Assembly: GCF_029968015.1 (NCBI RefSeq)
Contig: NZ_JASCIS010000015.1
Location: forward strand, 62,001-126,000
Length of the DNA stretch: 64,000 nt
Direction of reading: 5' to 3'
Origin: Streptomyces luteolus
GTDB lineage: Bacteria > Actinomycetota > Actinomycetes > Streptomycetales > Streptomycetaceae
Shown here one piece after another: positions 44,565-52,738 of this stretch. Each line of letters opens with the position of its first letter. Position 1 is the stretch's first letter. The notes beneath the pieces were generated by a model. That model saw only the letters and a list, made by a program, of their open reading frames with translations, was not told where the DNA came from and made no database searches. Position numbers and translations under genes: made by a program.

Positions 44565-45725
44565 TCAGTCCCGGGCGAGCCCGAACCGCGCCCGCAGTCC
44601 GGTGCGTTCGTCGGCGGCGACCGATGCCGCGCCGTCCGTCACCGTCTCGTACACCGCGAGGATGTCGGACCCGACCGTCGACCAGTCGAAGCGGCGGACG
44701 TGGGCGCTGCCGCGCTCGCGCAGGCCCTCGCGGCGCGCGGGGTCGCCGAGGAGGCGCAGGGCGGCGTCCGCGAGCGCGTCGGCGTCCTCGTTGGCGAACA
44801 GCTCGCCGGCCGCGCCCTGGTCGAGTACCTGGGCGAACGCGTCGAGGTCGGAGGCGAGCACGGGCGCGCCCGCGGAGAGCGCCTCGACGAGGATGATGCC
44901 GAAGCTCTCGCCGCCGGTGTTGGGCGCCACGTACACGTCGACGCTGCGCAGCAGGCGGGCCTTGTCCTCGTCGCTGACCATGCCGAGGAACTCCACGCGC
45001 GAGCGCATGTCGACCGGCAGCGTCGCGACGGCCTCCTCCTCGTCACCGCGGCCGGCGACGAGCAGACGGGTCTGCGGGCGCTCCGCGAGGATCCGGGGCA
45101 GCGCCTTCATGAGCACCGGCAGGCCCTTGCGCGGCTCGTCGATGCGCCCGATGAACCCGATGGTGTCGCCCTGCCACTCGGGCTTCGGCTCGGCCTTCGC
45201 GAAGAAGTCGACCTCGACACCGTTCGGGATCACGACCGCGTCGCCACCCAGGTGCTCGACCAGGGTCCGGCGCGCGTACTCGCTGACCGCGATCCGCGCG
45301 CTGATCTTCTCCAGGGCGGGCTGGAGGATCGGGTACGCGGCGATCATCGCGCGCGAGCGGGGGTTGGAGGTGTGGAACGTCGCGACGATCGGCCCCTGCG
45401 CGGCCCAGCAGGTGAGCAGGCCGAGCGAGGGCGAGGCCGGTTCGTGGATGTGGATGACGTCGAAGGTGCCGTCGTGCAGCCAGCGCCGCACGCGCGCGGC
45501 CGACAGGAAGCCGAAGTTCAGGCGCGCCACGGAGCCGTTGTACGGGACCGGAACCGCACGCCCCGCGGAGACCACGTACGGCGGAAGCGGAGTGTCGTCG
45601 TCGGCGGGTGCCAGGACGGAGACCTCGTGGCCCCAGCGGATGAGGTGCTCGGCGAGATCGCGGATGTGGAACTGGACGCCGCCGGGCACGTCCCAGGAGT
45701 ACGGGCAGACGATGCCGATCTTCAC
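44565..45725 (-). CDS. pimA: Phosphatidylinositol alpha-mannosyltransferase (PimA-like)
   Basis: GT4 glycosyltransferase that adds the first mannose to phosphatidylinositol. 386 residues starting MKIGIVCPYSWDVPGGVQFHI. The C-terminal nucleotide-sugar site PNTGGESFGIILVEALSAG is intact. GTG at 45725 overlaps the acyltransferase stop by 4 bp, matching the actinobacterial pgsA-patA-pimA operon. The acceptor is inferred from the operon. Confidence 0.92.
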   Translation of the reverse strand: MKIGIVCPYSWDVPGGVQFHIRDLAEHLIRWGHEVSVLAPADDDTPLPPYVVSAGRAVPVPYNGSVARLNFGFLSAARVRRWLHDGTFDVIHIHEPASPSLGLLTCWAAQGPIVATFHTSNPRSRAMIAAYPILQPALEKISARIAVSEYARRTLVEHLGGDAVVIPNGVEVDFFAKAEPKPEWQGDTIGFIGRIDEPRKGLPVLMKALPRILAERPQTRLLVAGRGDEEEAVATLPVDMRSRVEFLGMVSDEDKARLLRSVDVYVAPNTGGESFGIILVEALSAGAPVLASDLDAFAQVLDQGAAGELFANEDADALADAALRLLGDPARREGLRERGSAHVRRFDWSTVGSDILAVYETVTDGAASVAADERTGLRARFGLARD

Positions 45726-46657
45726 TCGGTCACCTCGGACGCGGACCCGTTCGGTGCCTTGGCGGGGTCCAGGTCGGCGAGCCACAGCCGTTGCAGCATG
45801 TGCCAGTCCTCCGGGTGTTCGGCGATACCGGTGGCGAAGGCATCGGCCAGCGCCTGTGTCATGACAGACGTCTTCTCGTCCCGTGTACCTGTCTCCGGTA
45901 CGTCGATGGGTGGGTGGACCCGGCCCTGCATGACGGTGCTCTCGTCATACCAGAGGGTGACGGGGAGCAGCAGTGCGCCGGTCTGCTGGGCGAGCATCGC
46001 GGGACCGGCCGGCATGCGCGTGGTCTCGCCGAAGAACTTGACCTCGACGCCGGATGCGGACAGGTCCCGGTCGGCGACGAGGCAGACCAGACCGCCCGCG
46101 CGGAGCCTGCGGGCGAGCGTGCCGAACGCGGAGCCGCCCGTGTGCGGCAGGACCTCCATGCCGAGGCTGCGGCGGTAGGCCACGAAGCGGTCGTAGAGCG
46201 TCTCGGGCTTGAGCCGCTCCTGGACGGTGGTGAACGGGGTCTCCAGCTTGGTGGTGACCCAGGCACCCGCGAGGTCCCAGTTGGCGAGGTGCGGAAGGGC
46301 GAGGATCACGCCCTTGTCGGAGGCGAGGCCGTCCGTCAGATAGTGCACGTCCATGGGGACGAAGCCGTTCCTTATGCGGTCCTTGCTCCAGGCGGGCAGC
46401 CGGAAGGACTCCATCCAGTAGCGCATGTACGAGCGCATGCCCGCCTTGGACAGGGCGGCGAGCCGCTCCTGGCTCGCGTCGGGCACCACGCGCGCGTAGT
46501 TGGCCTCCAGCCGCTGGACGCCCTTGCCGCGGCGCTTCCACACGCGGTCGGCGATGCTGCGCCCGAGGCGGACGGCGACGGGCTCGGGGAGTTTCTTGAC
46601 CGCGGACCAGCCGAGCCCGTACAGGGCGTCGGTGAGTCTCTCCTGTGCCTTGCTCAT
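45722..46657 (-). CDS. patA: PIM acyltransferase (PatA-like, LpxL/HtrB family)
   Basis: Transfers a fatty acyl chain to phosphatidylinositol mannoside at the membrane. 311 residues. The HX4D active motif is HLANWD in LALPHLANWDLAG, and CLVADRDLSASGVEV is the second conserved block. The ATG at 46657 overlaps the pgsA stop by 4 bp and it overlaps pimA downstream, so all three PIM genes are coupled. Confidence 0.92.
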   Translation of the reverse strand: MSKAQERLTDALYGLGWSAVKKLPEPVAVRLGRSIADRVWKRRGKGVQRLEANYARVVPDASQERLAALSKAGMRSYMRYWMESFRLPAWSKDRIRNGFVPMDVHYLTDGLASDKGVILALPHLANWDLAGAWVTTKLETPFTTVQERLKPETLYDRFVAYRRSLGMEVLPHTGGSAFGTLARRLRAGGLVCLVADRDLSASGVEVKFFGETTRMPAGPAMLAQQTGALLLPVTLWYDESTVMQGRVHPPIDVPETGTRDEKTSVMTQALADAFATGIAEHPEDWHMLQRLWLADLDPAKAPNGSASEVTE

Positions 46658-47442
46658 GACGTGGCCTCGCTCCCCCGTGCCTCGCTGCCGCCTCGGCTGC
46701 CGCTCGGCCCTACTTCTTCTGTGGCGGTTTTCGTCCCGCTGGTGCCAGTTTCGCCTGTGCGGCTTTTCGTCTCCTCGGCAGGGGACCCACCAGGAGCCGG
46801 GGCCGCGTCCGCCGCGTCCGCCTCCGCGGATTCCCGTCGTACGGTCACGACACGCTGCCCGAGGGTCACGGCGCTGCCGACGGCGACGATCCACAGGGCG
46901 ATCGGCAGCAGGACGTCGATACCGGGCACCCCGAAGGCGTGCAGTCCGGCGAGCCCGGCCGCGACCAGCGAGATCACGAGCCGCTCGGCCCGCTCGATCA
47001 GGCCGTTCACCGCGACGGGCAGGCCGATCGACTCACCGCGCGCCTTCGTGTACGAGACGACCTGGCCGCTGGCCAGGCAGAAGATGGACACCGCGCACAT
47101 CATGTCGCTGTCGCCCCGGCCCGCGTACCAGAGCGCGAAACCACCGAAGATCGCGCCGTCGGCGACCCGGTCGAGCGTGGAGTCCAGGAAGGCGCCCCAG
47201 CGGCTGGAGACGCCCGCCTGCCGGGCCATGTTCCCGTCGACCAGGTCGGAGAACACGAACAGCGTGATGACGATCGTGCCCCAGAAGAACTCGCCCCGGG
47301 GGAAGAAGACCAGCGCACCCGCCACGACACCGGCGGTGCCGATCAGCGTGACCGCGTCCGGGCTGACTCCCCGGCGGAGCAGAAACGCGGCGAACGGTGT
47401 GAGGACACGCGTGAAGAAGGCACGCGCGTACTTGTTCAGCAT
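46654..47442 (-). CDS. pgsA: Phosphatidylinositol phosphate synthase (CDP-alcohol phosphotransferase)
   Basis: Joins CDP-diacylglycerol and inositol phosphate. 262 residues. The CDP-OH-P signature D-G-x2-A-R-x8-G-x3-D-x3-D is present in DLVDGNMARQAGVSSRWGAF and its continuation LDSTLDR. The helix-rich domain is followed by a Ser/Thr/Glu-rich tail of about 50 residues. The ATG at 47442 starts MLNKYARAFFTRVLTPF. First gene of the PIM operon, divergent from the EF-G-like gene. Confidence 0.92.
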   Translation of the reverse strand: MLNKYARAFFTRVLTPFAAFLLRRGVSPDAVTLIGTAGVVAGALVFFPRGEFFWGTIVITLFVFSDLVDGNMARQAGVSSRWGAFLDSTLDRVADGAIFGGFALWYAGRGDSDMMCAVSIFCLASGQVVSYTKARGESIGLPVAVNGLIERAERLVISLVAAGLAGLHAFGVPGIDVLLPIALWIVAVGSAVTLGQRVVTVRRESAEADAADAAPAPGGSPAEETKSRTGETGTSGTKTATEEVGPSGSRGGSEARGSEATS

Positions 47443-47730
47443 GGCCTTGAAGCCTTCCCAAGGGGAGTGGCGGGCCGCGCGGCCCCTGCGGCCACCGGCC
47501 GCCCCATCGTAGCCACGGAGCCTGTCGCTCGACCTCGTGAGCCCCTTCGGTCCCCGTGCGCGTCTCCCGGCGCGCGCGATCTCGTACGACGTATGGACGC
47601 CCCGTGACGGGAGTGGAAAGCTCGAAGACACCGCGGGCGTCGTCGGAGCCGCCGGCAGACGCGGTCCCACGCGTGTCCGCGCCCTCTCCCCTCACCGTGC
47701 AAGAAATCGTGAGCCTTCGGGAGGCACAGC

Positions 47731-49935
47731 ATGGGCGACAAAGCAGCTGCACATTCCGGGGCCGCCGGCAGGGCACCCACGGCCGACCACCCCCGTTCCG
47801 TACGGAACGTGGTGCTGGTTGGCCACAGCGGTTCCGGCAAGACGACTCTGGTGGAGGCCCTCGCGCTGACCGCGGGGGTGGTGAACCGGGCGGGCCGCGT
47901 GGAGGACGGCGGCACCGTCTCCGACTACGACGAGATCGAGCACCGGCAGCAACGCTCGATCCAGCTGTCCCTGGTTCCGCTGGAATGGGGCGGCATCAAG
48001 ATCAATCTGCTCGACACCCCCGGATACGCCGATTTCGTCGGCGAGTTGAGGGCCGGTCTGCGCGCCGCGGACGCGGCCCTTTTCGTCGTCTCGGCCGCCG
48101 AGGGCACGGAGGGCATCACCGGCGCGACCCGCGTGGTGTGGGACGAGTGCGCGGCGGTGGGCATGCCGCGGGCGATCGTCGTCACTCACCTGGAGGCGGC
48201 CCGCGCCGACTTCGACGCGATGACCGGCGGCTGCGCGGAGACCTTCGGCGGGGACGACCCGGACGCGGTGATTCCGCTGTACCTGCCGCAGTACGGGGAC
48301 GAGGGCCCGGACGGGCACGCTCCGGTGACGGGCCTGGTCGGGCTGCTCTCGCAGCGGGTCTTCGACTACGCGTCGGGCGAACGCAAGGAGCTGGAACCGG
48401 ACGGCGAGCAGGGGGCGCGGATCGAGGAGGCCCGCAACCGGCTCATCGAGGGGATCATCGCGGAGAGCGAGGACGAGACCCTCATGGACCGCTATCTGGG
48501 CGGCGAAACCGTCGACTACAAGACCTTGGTGGAGGACCTGGAGCGCGCGGTGGCACGCGGCGTCTTCCACCCGGTGCTCGCGGCGGCTCCGGCCGTCGAC
48601 GGCGCGCGGCAGGGCCTCGGCACGGTCGAGCTCCTGGAGCTGATCACGGGCGGTTTCCCGACTCCCCTGGAGCGCGAGACACCGGCCGTCACGACGCCGG
48701 ACGGCACCGCGCGTGCCACGCTTTCCTGCGACCCGCGGGGCCCACTGGCCGCCGAGGTCGTGAAGACCTCGTCCGACCCGTACGTGGGGCGGATCTCGCT
48801 GGTGCGGGTCTTCTCCGGCACTCTGCGCCCGGACGAAACGGTGCACGTCTCGGGGCACGGCCTGGCCGACCGCGGCCACGAGGACCACGACGTGGACGAG
48901 CGCGTCGGCGCGCTCACCTCGCCGTTCGGCAAGCACCAGCGCACGTTGTCGCAGTGCGTCGCGGGCGACCTGGCGTGCGTGGCGAAGCTGAACCGCGCGG
49001 AGACCGGGGACACGCTGTCGGCCAAGGACGATCCGCTGCTCATGGAGCCGTGGAGCATGCCGGACCCGCTGCTTCCGCTGGCGATCAGGGCGCACAGCAA
49101 ACCGGACGAGGACAAGCTCTCGCAGGGCCTGGCCCGTCTGGTCGCCGAGGATCCGACCATGCGTCTCGAGCAGAACCAGGACACCCACCAGGTGGTCCTG
49201 TGGTGCCTGGGTGAGGCGCACGCGGACGTGGCCCTCGAACGGCTCCGCAGCCGCTACGGCGTCCAGGTCGACGTGGTGCCGCACCGCGTCGCCCTGCGCG
49301 AGACCTTCGGCGCGAACGCCTCCGGCCGCGGCCGCCATGTGAAGCAGTCCGGCGGGCACGGGCAGTACGCGATCTGCGAGATCGAGGTGGAGCCGCTGCC
49401 CGTCGGCAGCGGCGTGGAGTTCGTCGACAAGGTCGTGGGCGGCGCCGTGCCACGCCAGTTCATCCCGTCCGTCGAGAAGGGTGTACGTGCCCAGGCGGCG
49501 CGCGGCATCGGCGGGAACCCGCTGGTCGACGTACGCGTCACGCTCCTGGACGGCAAGGCGCACTCCGTCGACTCGTCCGACGCCGCGTTCCAGACGGCCG
49601 GCGCGCTCGCCCTGCGCGAGGCCGCGGCGGACGCCCCGATCCATGTCCTCGAACCCGTCGCGGAGGTGCAGGTGCTGGTCGGCGACGGGTACGTCGGCTC
49701 CGTGATGAGCGATCTGTCGGGGCGGCGCGGCCGAGTCGTCGGCACCGAGCAGTCGCCCGGCGGTCGCACGCTCGTACGGGCCGAGGTTCCGGAGATCGAG
49801 ATCGGCCGGTACGCGGTGGATCTGCGCTCGCTCGCCCACGGAACGGGCCGATTCAGCCGTAGTTACGTCCGGCACGAACCGATGCCGGCCCAGCTGGCGG
49901 CGAAGCTGCGCGAGGCGGCCGACCAGGACACCTGA
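47731..49935 (+). CDS. EF-G-like GTP-binding protein (FusA2 type)
   Basis: 734 residues with all five EF-G domains, so related to elongation factor G, but the GTPase motifs differ from canonical EF-G. G1 is GHSGSGKTT (normal). G3 is DTPGYADF, where the usual catalytic His after DTPG is Tyr. G4 is THLEAARAD in place of NKxD. A mycobacterial paralogue of this type is reported to bind guanine nucleotide without ribosome-stimulated hydrolysis. The ATG at 47731 has GGGAGG 7 nt upstream. Divergent from pgsA. Confidence 0.9.
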   Translation: MGDKAAAHSGAAGRAPTADHPRSVRNVVLVGHSGSGKTTLVEALALTAGVVNRAGRVEDGGTVSDYDEIEHRQQRSIQLSLVPLEWGGIKINLLDTPGYADFVGELRAGLRAADAALFVVSAAEGTEGITGATRVVWDECAAVGMPRAIVVTHLEAARADFDAMTGGCAETFGGDDPDAVIPLYLPQYGDEGPDGHAPVTGLVGLLSQRVFDYASGERKELEPDGEQGARIEEARNRLIEGIIAESEDETLMDRYLGGETVDYKTLVEDLERAVARGVFHPVLAAAPAVDGARQGLGTVELLELITGGFPTPLERETPAVTTPDGTARATLSCDPRGPLAAEVVKTSSDPYVGRISLVRVFSGTLRPDETVHVSGHGLADRGHEDHDVDERVGALTSPFGKHQRTLSQCVAGDLACVAKLNRAETGDTLSAKDDPLLMEPWSMPDPLLPLAIRAHSKPDEDKLSQGLARLVAEDPTMRLEQNQDTHQVVLWCLGEAHADVALERLRSRYGVQVDVVPHRVALRETFGANASGRGRHVKQSGGHGQYAICEIEVEPLPVGSGVEFVDKVVGGAVPRQFIPSVEKGVRAQAARGIGGNPLVDVRVTLLDGKAHSVDSSDAAFQTAGALALREAAADAPIHVLEPVAEVQVLVGDGYVGSVMSDLSGRRGRVVGTEQSPGGRTLVRAEVPEIEIGRYAVDLRSLAHGTGRFSRSYVRHEPMPAQLAAKLREAADQDT

Positions 49936-50019
49936 CCGCCCCGGCCCCGTCCGCCGCCGCGATCCGGCAGGGCACGGCGGCGGTGCGCCGGCGCGCCGCG
50001 AGGGGGTGCCGTTGGGCCT

Positions 50020-50053
50020 GCCGCCCGTCCCCGCCCGTGCTGGGACGGGCGGC
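50020..50053 (+). terminator. Terminator-like hairpin after the EF-G-like gene
   Basis: Perfect 12-bp arms (50020-50031 and 50042-50053) with a 10-base loop, about 85 bp past the stop codon. Confidence 0.65.
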
Positions 50054-50189
50054 ATTCGGCCGCCCGATGACGGATGTCAGTGCGCCCCGATACATTGATG
50101 ATCTGCTCGGCGGTGCGGTCAACGGCCGTGCGGGGTAAGGAAGTCGGGAAGGGCCGCAGAGCAGCGGCGGTGCGGCGAGGGGGCTTGCA

Positions 50190-51854
50190 GTGGCGGACGG
50201 CTTCGATTCGGCCTTCGATTTCAGGCCGGGGGCGCAGGTGCCGCTCTCCGGTGCCGAGGGCGAGACGGCGGCGACGCACGCCCTGGCCTCGGCGGCGTAC
50301 CGGGACAGCGATGTCGACGACATACTCAAGGCGAACAGCGAGTGGCACAAGTCCGAGGTGAAGAAGGGCAAGTTGTCGCTCTTCAAGCCGGACCTCGGCG
50401 AGGCCTTCGCGCGCGCCGTGCAGGTCCGGATGCTCGGCGGCGCCCGCAAGCCGCTGATCCAGTCCTTCGGCACAGAGCCGCAGGCCGTGGTCGAGCACTG
50501 CCTGGCGGCCACCCGCATCCGCAAGGAGCGGGACACCCGACTCACCGCGGTAACCGCCCTGTTCGGAGTGCTGTTCCTGCCCGGCCTGCTGCTGTGGCTG
50601 CTGATCTTCCAGCTCAGGAAGAGCCTCGGCGAGGGCAAGGACAAGAAGAAGACCGCGCTCGGTACGGCCGTGCTGGTCGCCGTCTGCGCGCTGGCCGTCC
50701 TCTTCCTGATCAAGCTGCCGTTCACCGGTCTCCTGGGGATGTATCTGCGGGCGATGGTGATCGCCCCGGTGATCGGCTGGCTGCTCGCCAAGCAGATCTG
50801 TGAGCGGACGGCGAAGGACCTGCGCGGCCGCTGGGAGAGCCTGCTCGCGGGTGGCGGCATCGGCGCCAAGATCCCTGAGGCGGTGCCGGGTTCGCCGGGT
50901 GAGACGGCGGCGGAGCGGCTGCGCCAGGGCCTGGCCCGGCTCACCGCCGAGCAGCAGTCCAACTCCGTGTTCTACGCGGGCCCCAAGGGCATCCTCGGCA
51001 TGGGCACCCGCTGGGGCAGCTGGCAGCTGGCGGAGGAGCTGGTCCCGCGCGCGGGCACGTCGGAGATCCACCCGTTCCGCAGCTGGGACGTGGTGCGCGC
51101 GATCCACGACCAGCTGCGCATGCTGGAGCGCGGCCCGCTGCACACCGGCGGTTTCCCGACCCCGTCGATACGCCACTGGATCGTCTCCCCGGTCGCCGAG
51201 GGTGCGACGGAGGTCGCGCGCCCCACCGGCACGGACGTGGACGCCTTCCAGGTCAAGCCGCACGAGATACAGCGGATCTGCAACGAGCAGCAGTTCGGCA
51301 GCGGCGACCGGCACTATCTCGGTGTGCAGTTCCGGCTCTGGGACGGCCAGTTGGTGATCACGATGCTGATCACGGTCACCGTGCTGCACGAGACGCTGCG
51401 CATCGAGGTCACGGGTCACGCGCTGGGCCCGGTGCACTCCCTGTTCACGACGAAGCCCAAGGCGAAGACCAAGGAAGTCTCCAAGACGGTGAAGTTCTGG
51501 GAGACGCGCGAGGTGAAGCTGCCGCTGATAGAGGCCGATGACGTGGTGCGGCTCGCGGCCCGCGCACCGTTCACCTGGTTCCCGCCGATCCTGGACTTCC
51601 TCGGCGGCAAGCTTGCCCTGCCGGAGCCGTTCGGACTGCGGCACGCCTGGGCGGACAAGCCCTGGCGGCACCGCTTCATGGCGGACGACGCGCTGCGCGC
51701 GGCCACCCCGGTGCTGCGCGTCGTGCACGCCTCGGCGATGCGCGTCCTGGAGGAGAACGGCGTGGACACGGAGCGCTTCGGCACCCGCTCGCTCTTCCTC
51801 AGCAACCTCGTCCAGGACGCGGCCCCCACGAAGGCGGACGTGTACGACGCGTAG
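50190..51854 (+). CDS. Conserved actinobacterial membrane protein, function unknown
   Basis: 554 residues from the GTG at 50190 (GAGG upstream). The N-terminal 110 residues are soluble. Three hydrophobic segments lie at about residues 118-141, 157-175 and 180-200, and a large C-terminal soluble domain of about 350 residues follows with no motif I recognise. It stands alone between the EF-G-like gene and the convergent HIT gene, with terminator-like hairpins on both sides. Confidence 0.8.
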   Translation: MADGFDSAFDFRPGAQVPLSGAEGETAATHALASAAYRDSDVDDILKANSEWHKSEVKKGKLSLFKPDLGEAFARAVQVRMLGGARKPLIQSFGTEPQAVVEHCLAATRIRKERDTRLTAVTALFGVLFLPGLLLWLLIFQLRKSLGEGKDKKKTALGTAVLVAVCALAVLFLIKLPFTGLLGMYLRAMVIAPVIGWLLAKQICERTAKDLRGRWESLLAGGGIGAKIPEAVPGSPGETAAERLRQGLARLTAEQQSNSVFYAGPKGILGMGTRWGSWQLAEELVPRAGTSEIHPFRSWDVVRAIHDQLRMLERGPLHTGGFPTPSIRHWIVSPVAEGATEVARPTGTDVDAFQVKPHEIQRICNEQQFGSGDRHYLGVQFRLWDGQLVITMLITVTVLHETLRIEVTGHALGPVHSLFTTKPKAKTKEVSKTVKFWETREVKLPLIEADDVVRLAARAPFTWFPPILDFLGGKLALPEPFGLRHAWADKPWRHRFMADDALRAATPVLRVVHASAMRVLEENGVDTERFGTRSLFLSNLVQDAAPTKADVYDA

Positions 51855-51928
51855 GGCTCGCGCCCCGCCGCGTTCGGGCGGCCCGCTCCGCCTGCTCGGC
51901 CGCTCCGCCTGCTCCGAAAACGCGCGAG

Positions 51929-51958
51929 GGCGCTCACGTACGACAGAACGTGAGCGCC
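51929..51958. terminator. Bidirectional terminator between membrane protein and HIT gene
   Basis: Perfect 11-bp arms (51929-51939 and 51948-51958) with an 8-base loop between two converging genes. A 17-bp sequence (ccgctccgcctgctc.) is directly repeated just before it. Confidence 0.7.
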
Positions 51959-52009
51959 ACGAGGCGGGCCGGGCGGCGGTCGAGGCGGGCGACCGCGAGG
52001 CGGAAAGGA

Positions 52010-52558
52010 TCAGACCCGAGGCCAGGCGTCCGCCAGCATCTTGCGGGTGTCGCCCAGGAGTTGGGGCAGCACCTTGGTGTGACCGACGACCGGCATGAAG
52101 TTCGTGTCGCCGCCCCAGCGGGGCACGATGTGCTGGTGCAGATGCGCGGCGATCCCGGCACCGGCGACGGTGCCCTGGTTCATGCCGATGTTGAAGCCGT
52201 GCGCGCCGGAGGCGGTGCGCAGCGCGACCATCGCCTGCTTGGTGAGCTCACCCAGCTCCACGGTCTCGGCGACCGAGAGCTCGGTGTAGTCCGCGACGTG
52301 CCGGTAGGGCACGACCATCAGGTGCCCGCCGTTGTACGGGTACAGATTGAGCACCGCGAACACATGGTTACCGCGTGCGACGATCAAGCCGTCCTCGTCG
52401 GACATCTCGGGGATCGAGCAGAACGGACAGCCGTCTCCGGCTCCAGGGCCGGTCGGCTTGTTCTCACCCTGGATGTACGCCATCCGGTGGGGCGTCCACA
52501 GGCGCTGGAACGCGTCCTGCGTCCCCACTCCGTTCTGCTGCTCCGGGTCACTCGTCAT
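52010..52558 (-). CDS. HIT family nucleotide hydrolase/phosphorylase
   Basis: 182 residues with the HIT signature HLHQHIVPRW and a Cys pair CPFC near residue 43 that may bind zinc. HIT proteins of this group act on Ap4A or other dinucleotides. The exact substrate is unknown. A HIT gene between thrS and pgsA is common in actinobacteria. I chose ATG 52558 (MTSDPEQQNG). An in-frame ATG four codons upstream is possible. No good ribosome-binding site is visible, so the mRNA may be leaderless. Confidence 0.9.
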   Translation of the reverse strand: MTSDPEQQNGVGTQDAFQRLWTPHRMAYIQGENKPTGPGAGDGCPFCSIPEMSDEDGLIVARGNHVFAVLNLYPYNGGHLMVVPYRHVADYTELSVAETVELGELTKQAMVALRTASGAHGFNIGMNQGTVAGAGIAAHLHQHIVPRWGGDTNFMPVVGHTKVLPQLLGDTRKMLADAWPRV

Positions 52559-52603
52559 GATGTGCAGCATATGGCGTGGCCGGTGCCGGATGCGCTGCCG
52601 GGT

Positions 52604-52666
52604 CCGAGGCCGTCCGCAAGCGGACGGAAAGCGGACGGCAAGCGGACGGCAAGCGGACGGCCTCGG
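52604..52666. repeat. 11-bp tandem repeat (4 units) inside an inverted repeat
   Basis: Four copies of aagcggacgg. run from 52618 to 52661. They are flanked by perfect 14-bp inverted arms (52604-52617 and 52653-52666), the last of which overlaps the final unit. Each unit can pair with the left arm, so several alternative hairpins are possible. It lies between thrS and the HIT gene and may terminate thrS transcription. Confidence 0.85.
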
Positions 52667-52738
52667 CACACGCGGTAGCGCGCGCCGAGGCCCTGGAGCG
52701 AACCGGGCGTCAGGCGTTCAGGCCTGAACCCCGGGGAT

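Noticed and set aside
52604..52666. Tandem repeats considered as a CRISPR array
   Set aside because: Units are directly adjacent without unique spacers, and no cas genes are present. The same holds for the other arrays in the window.
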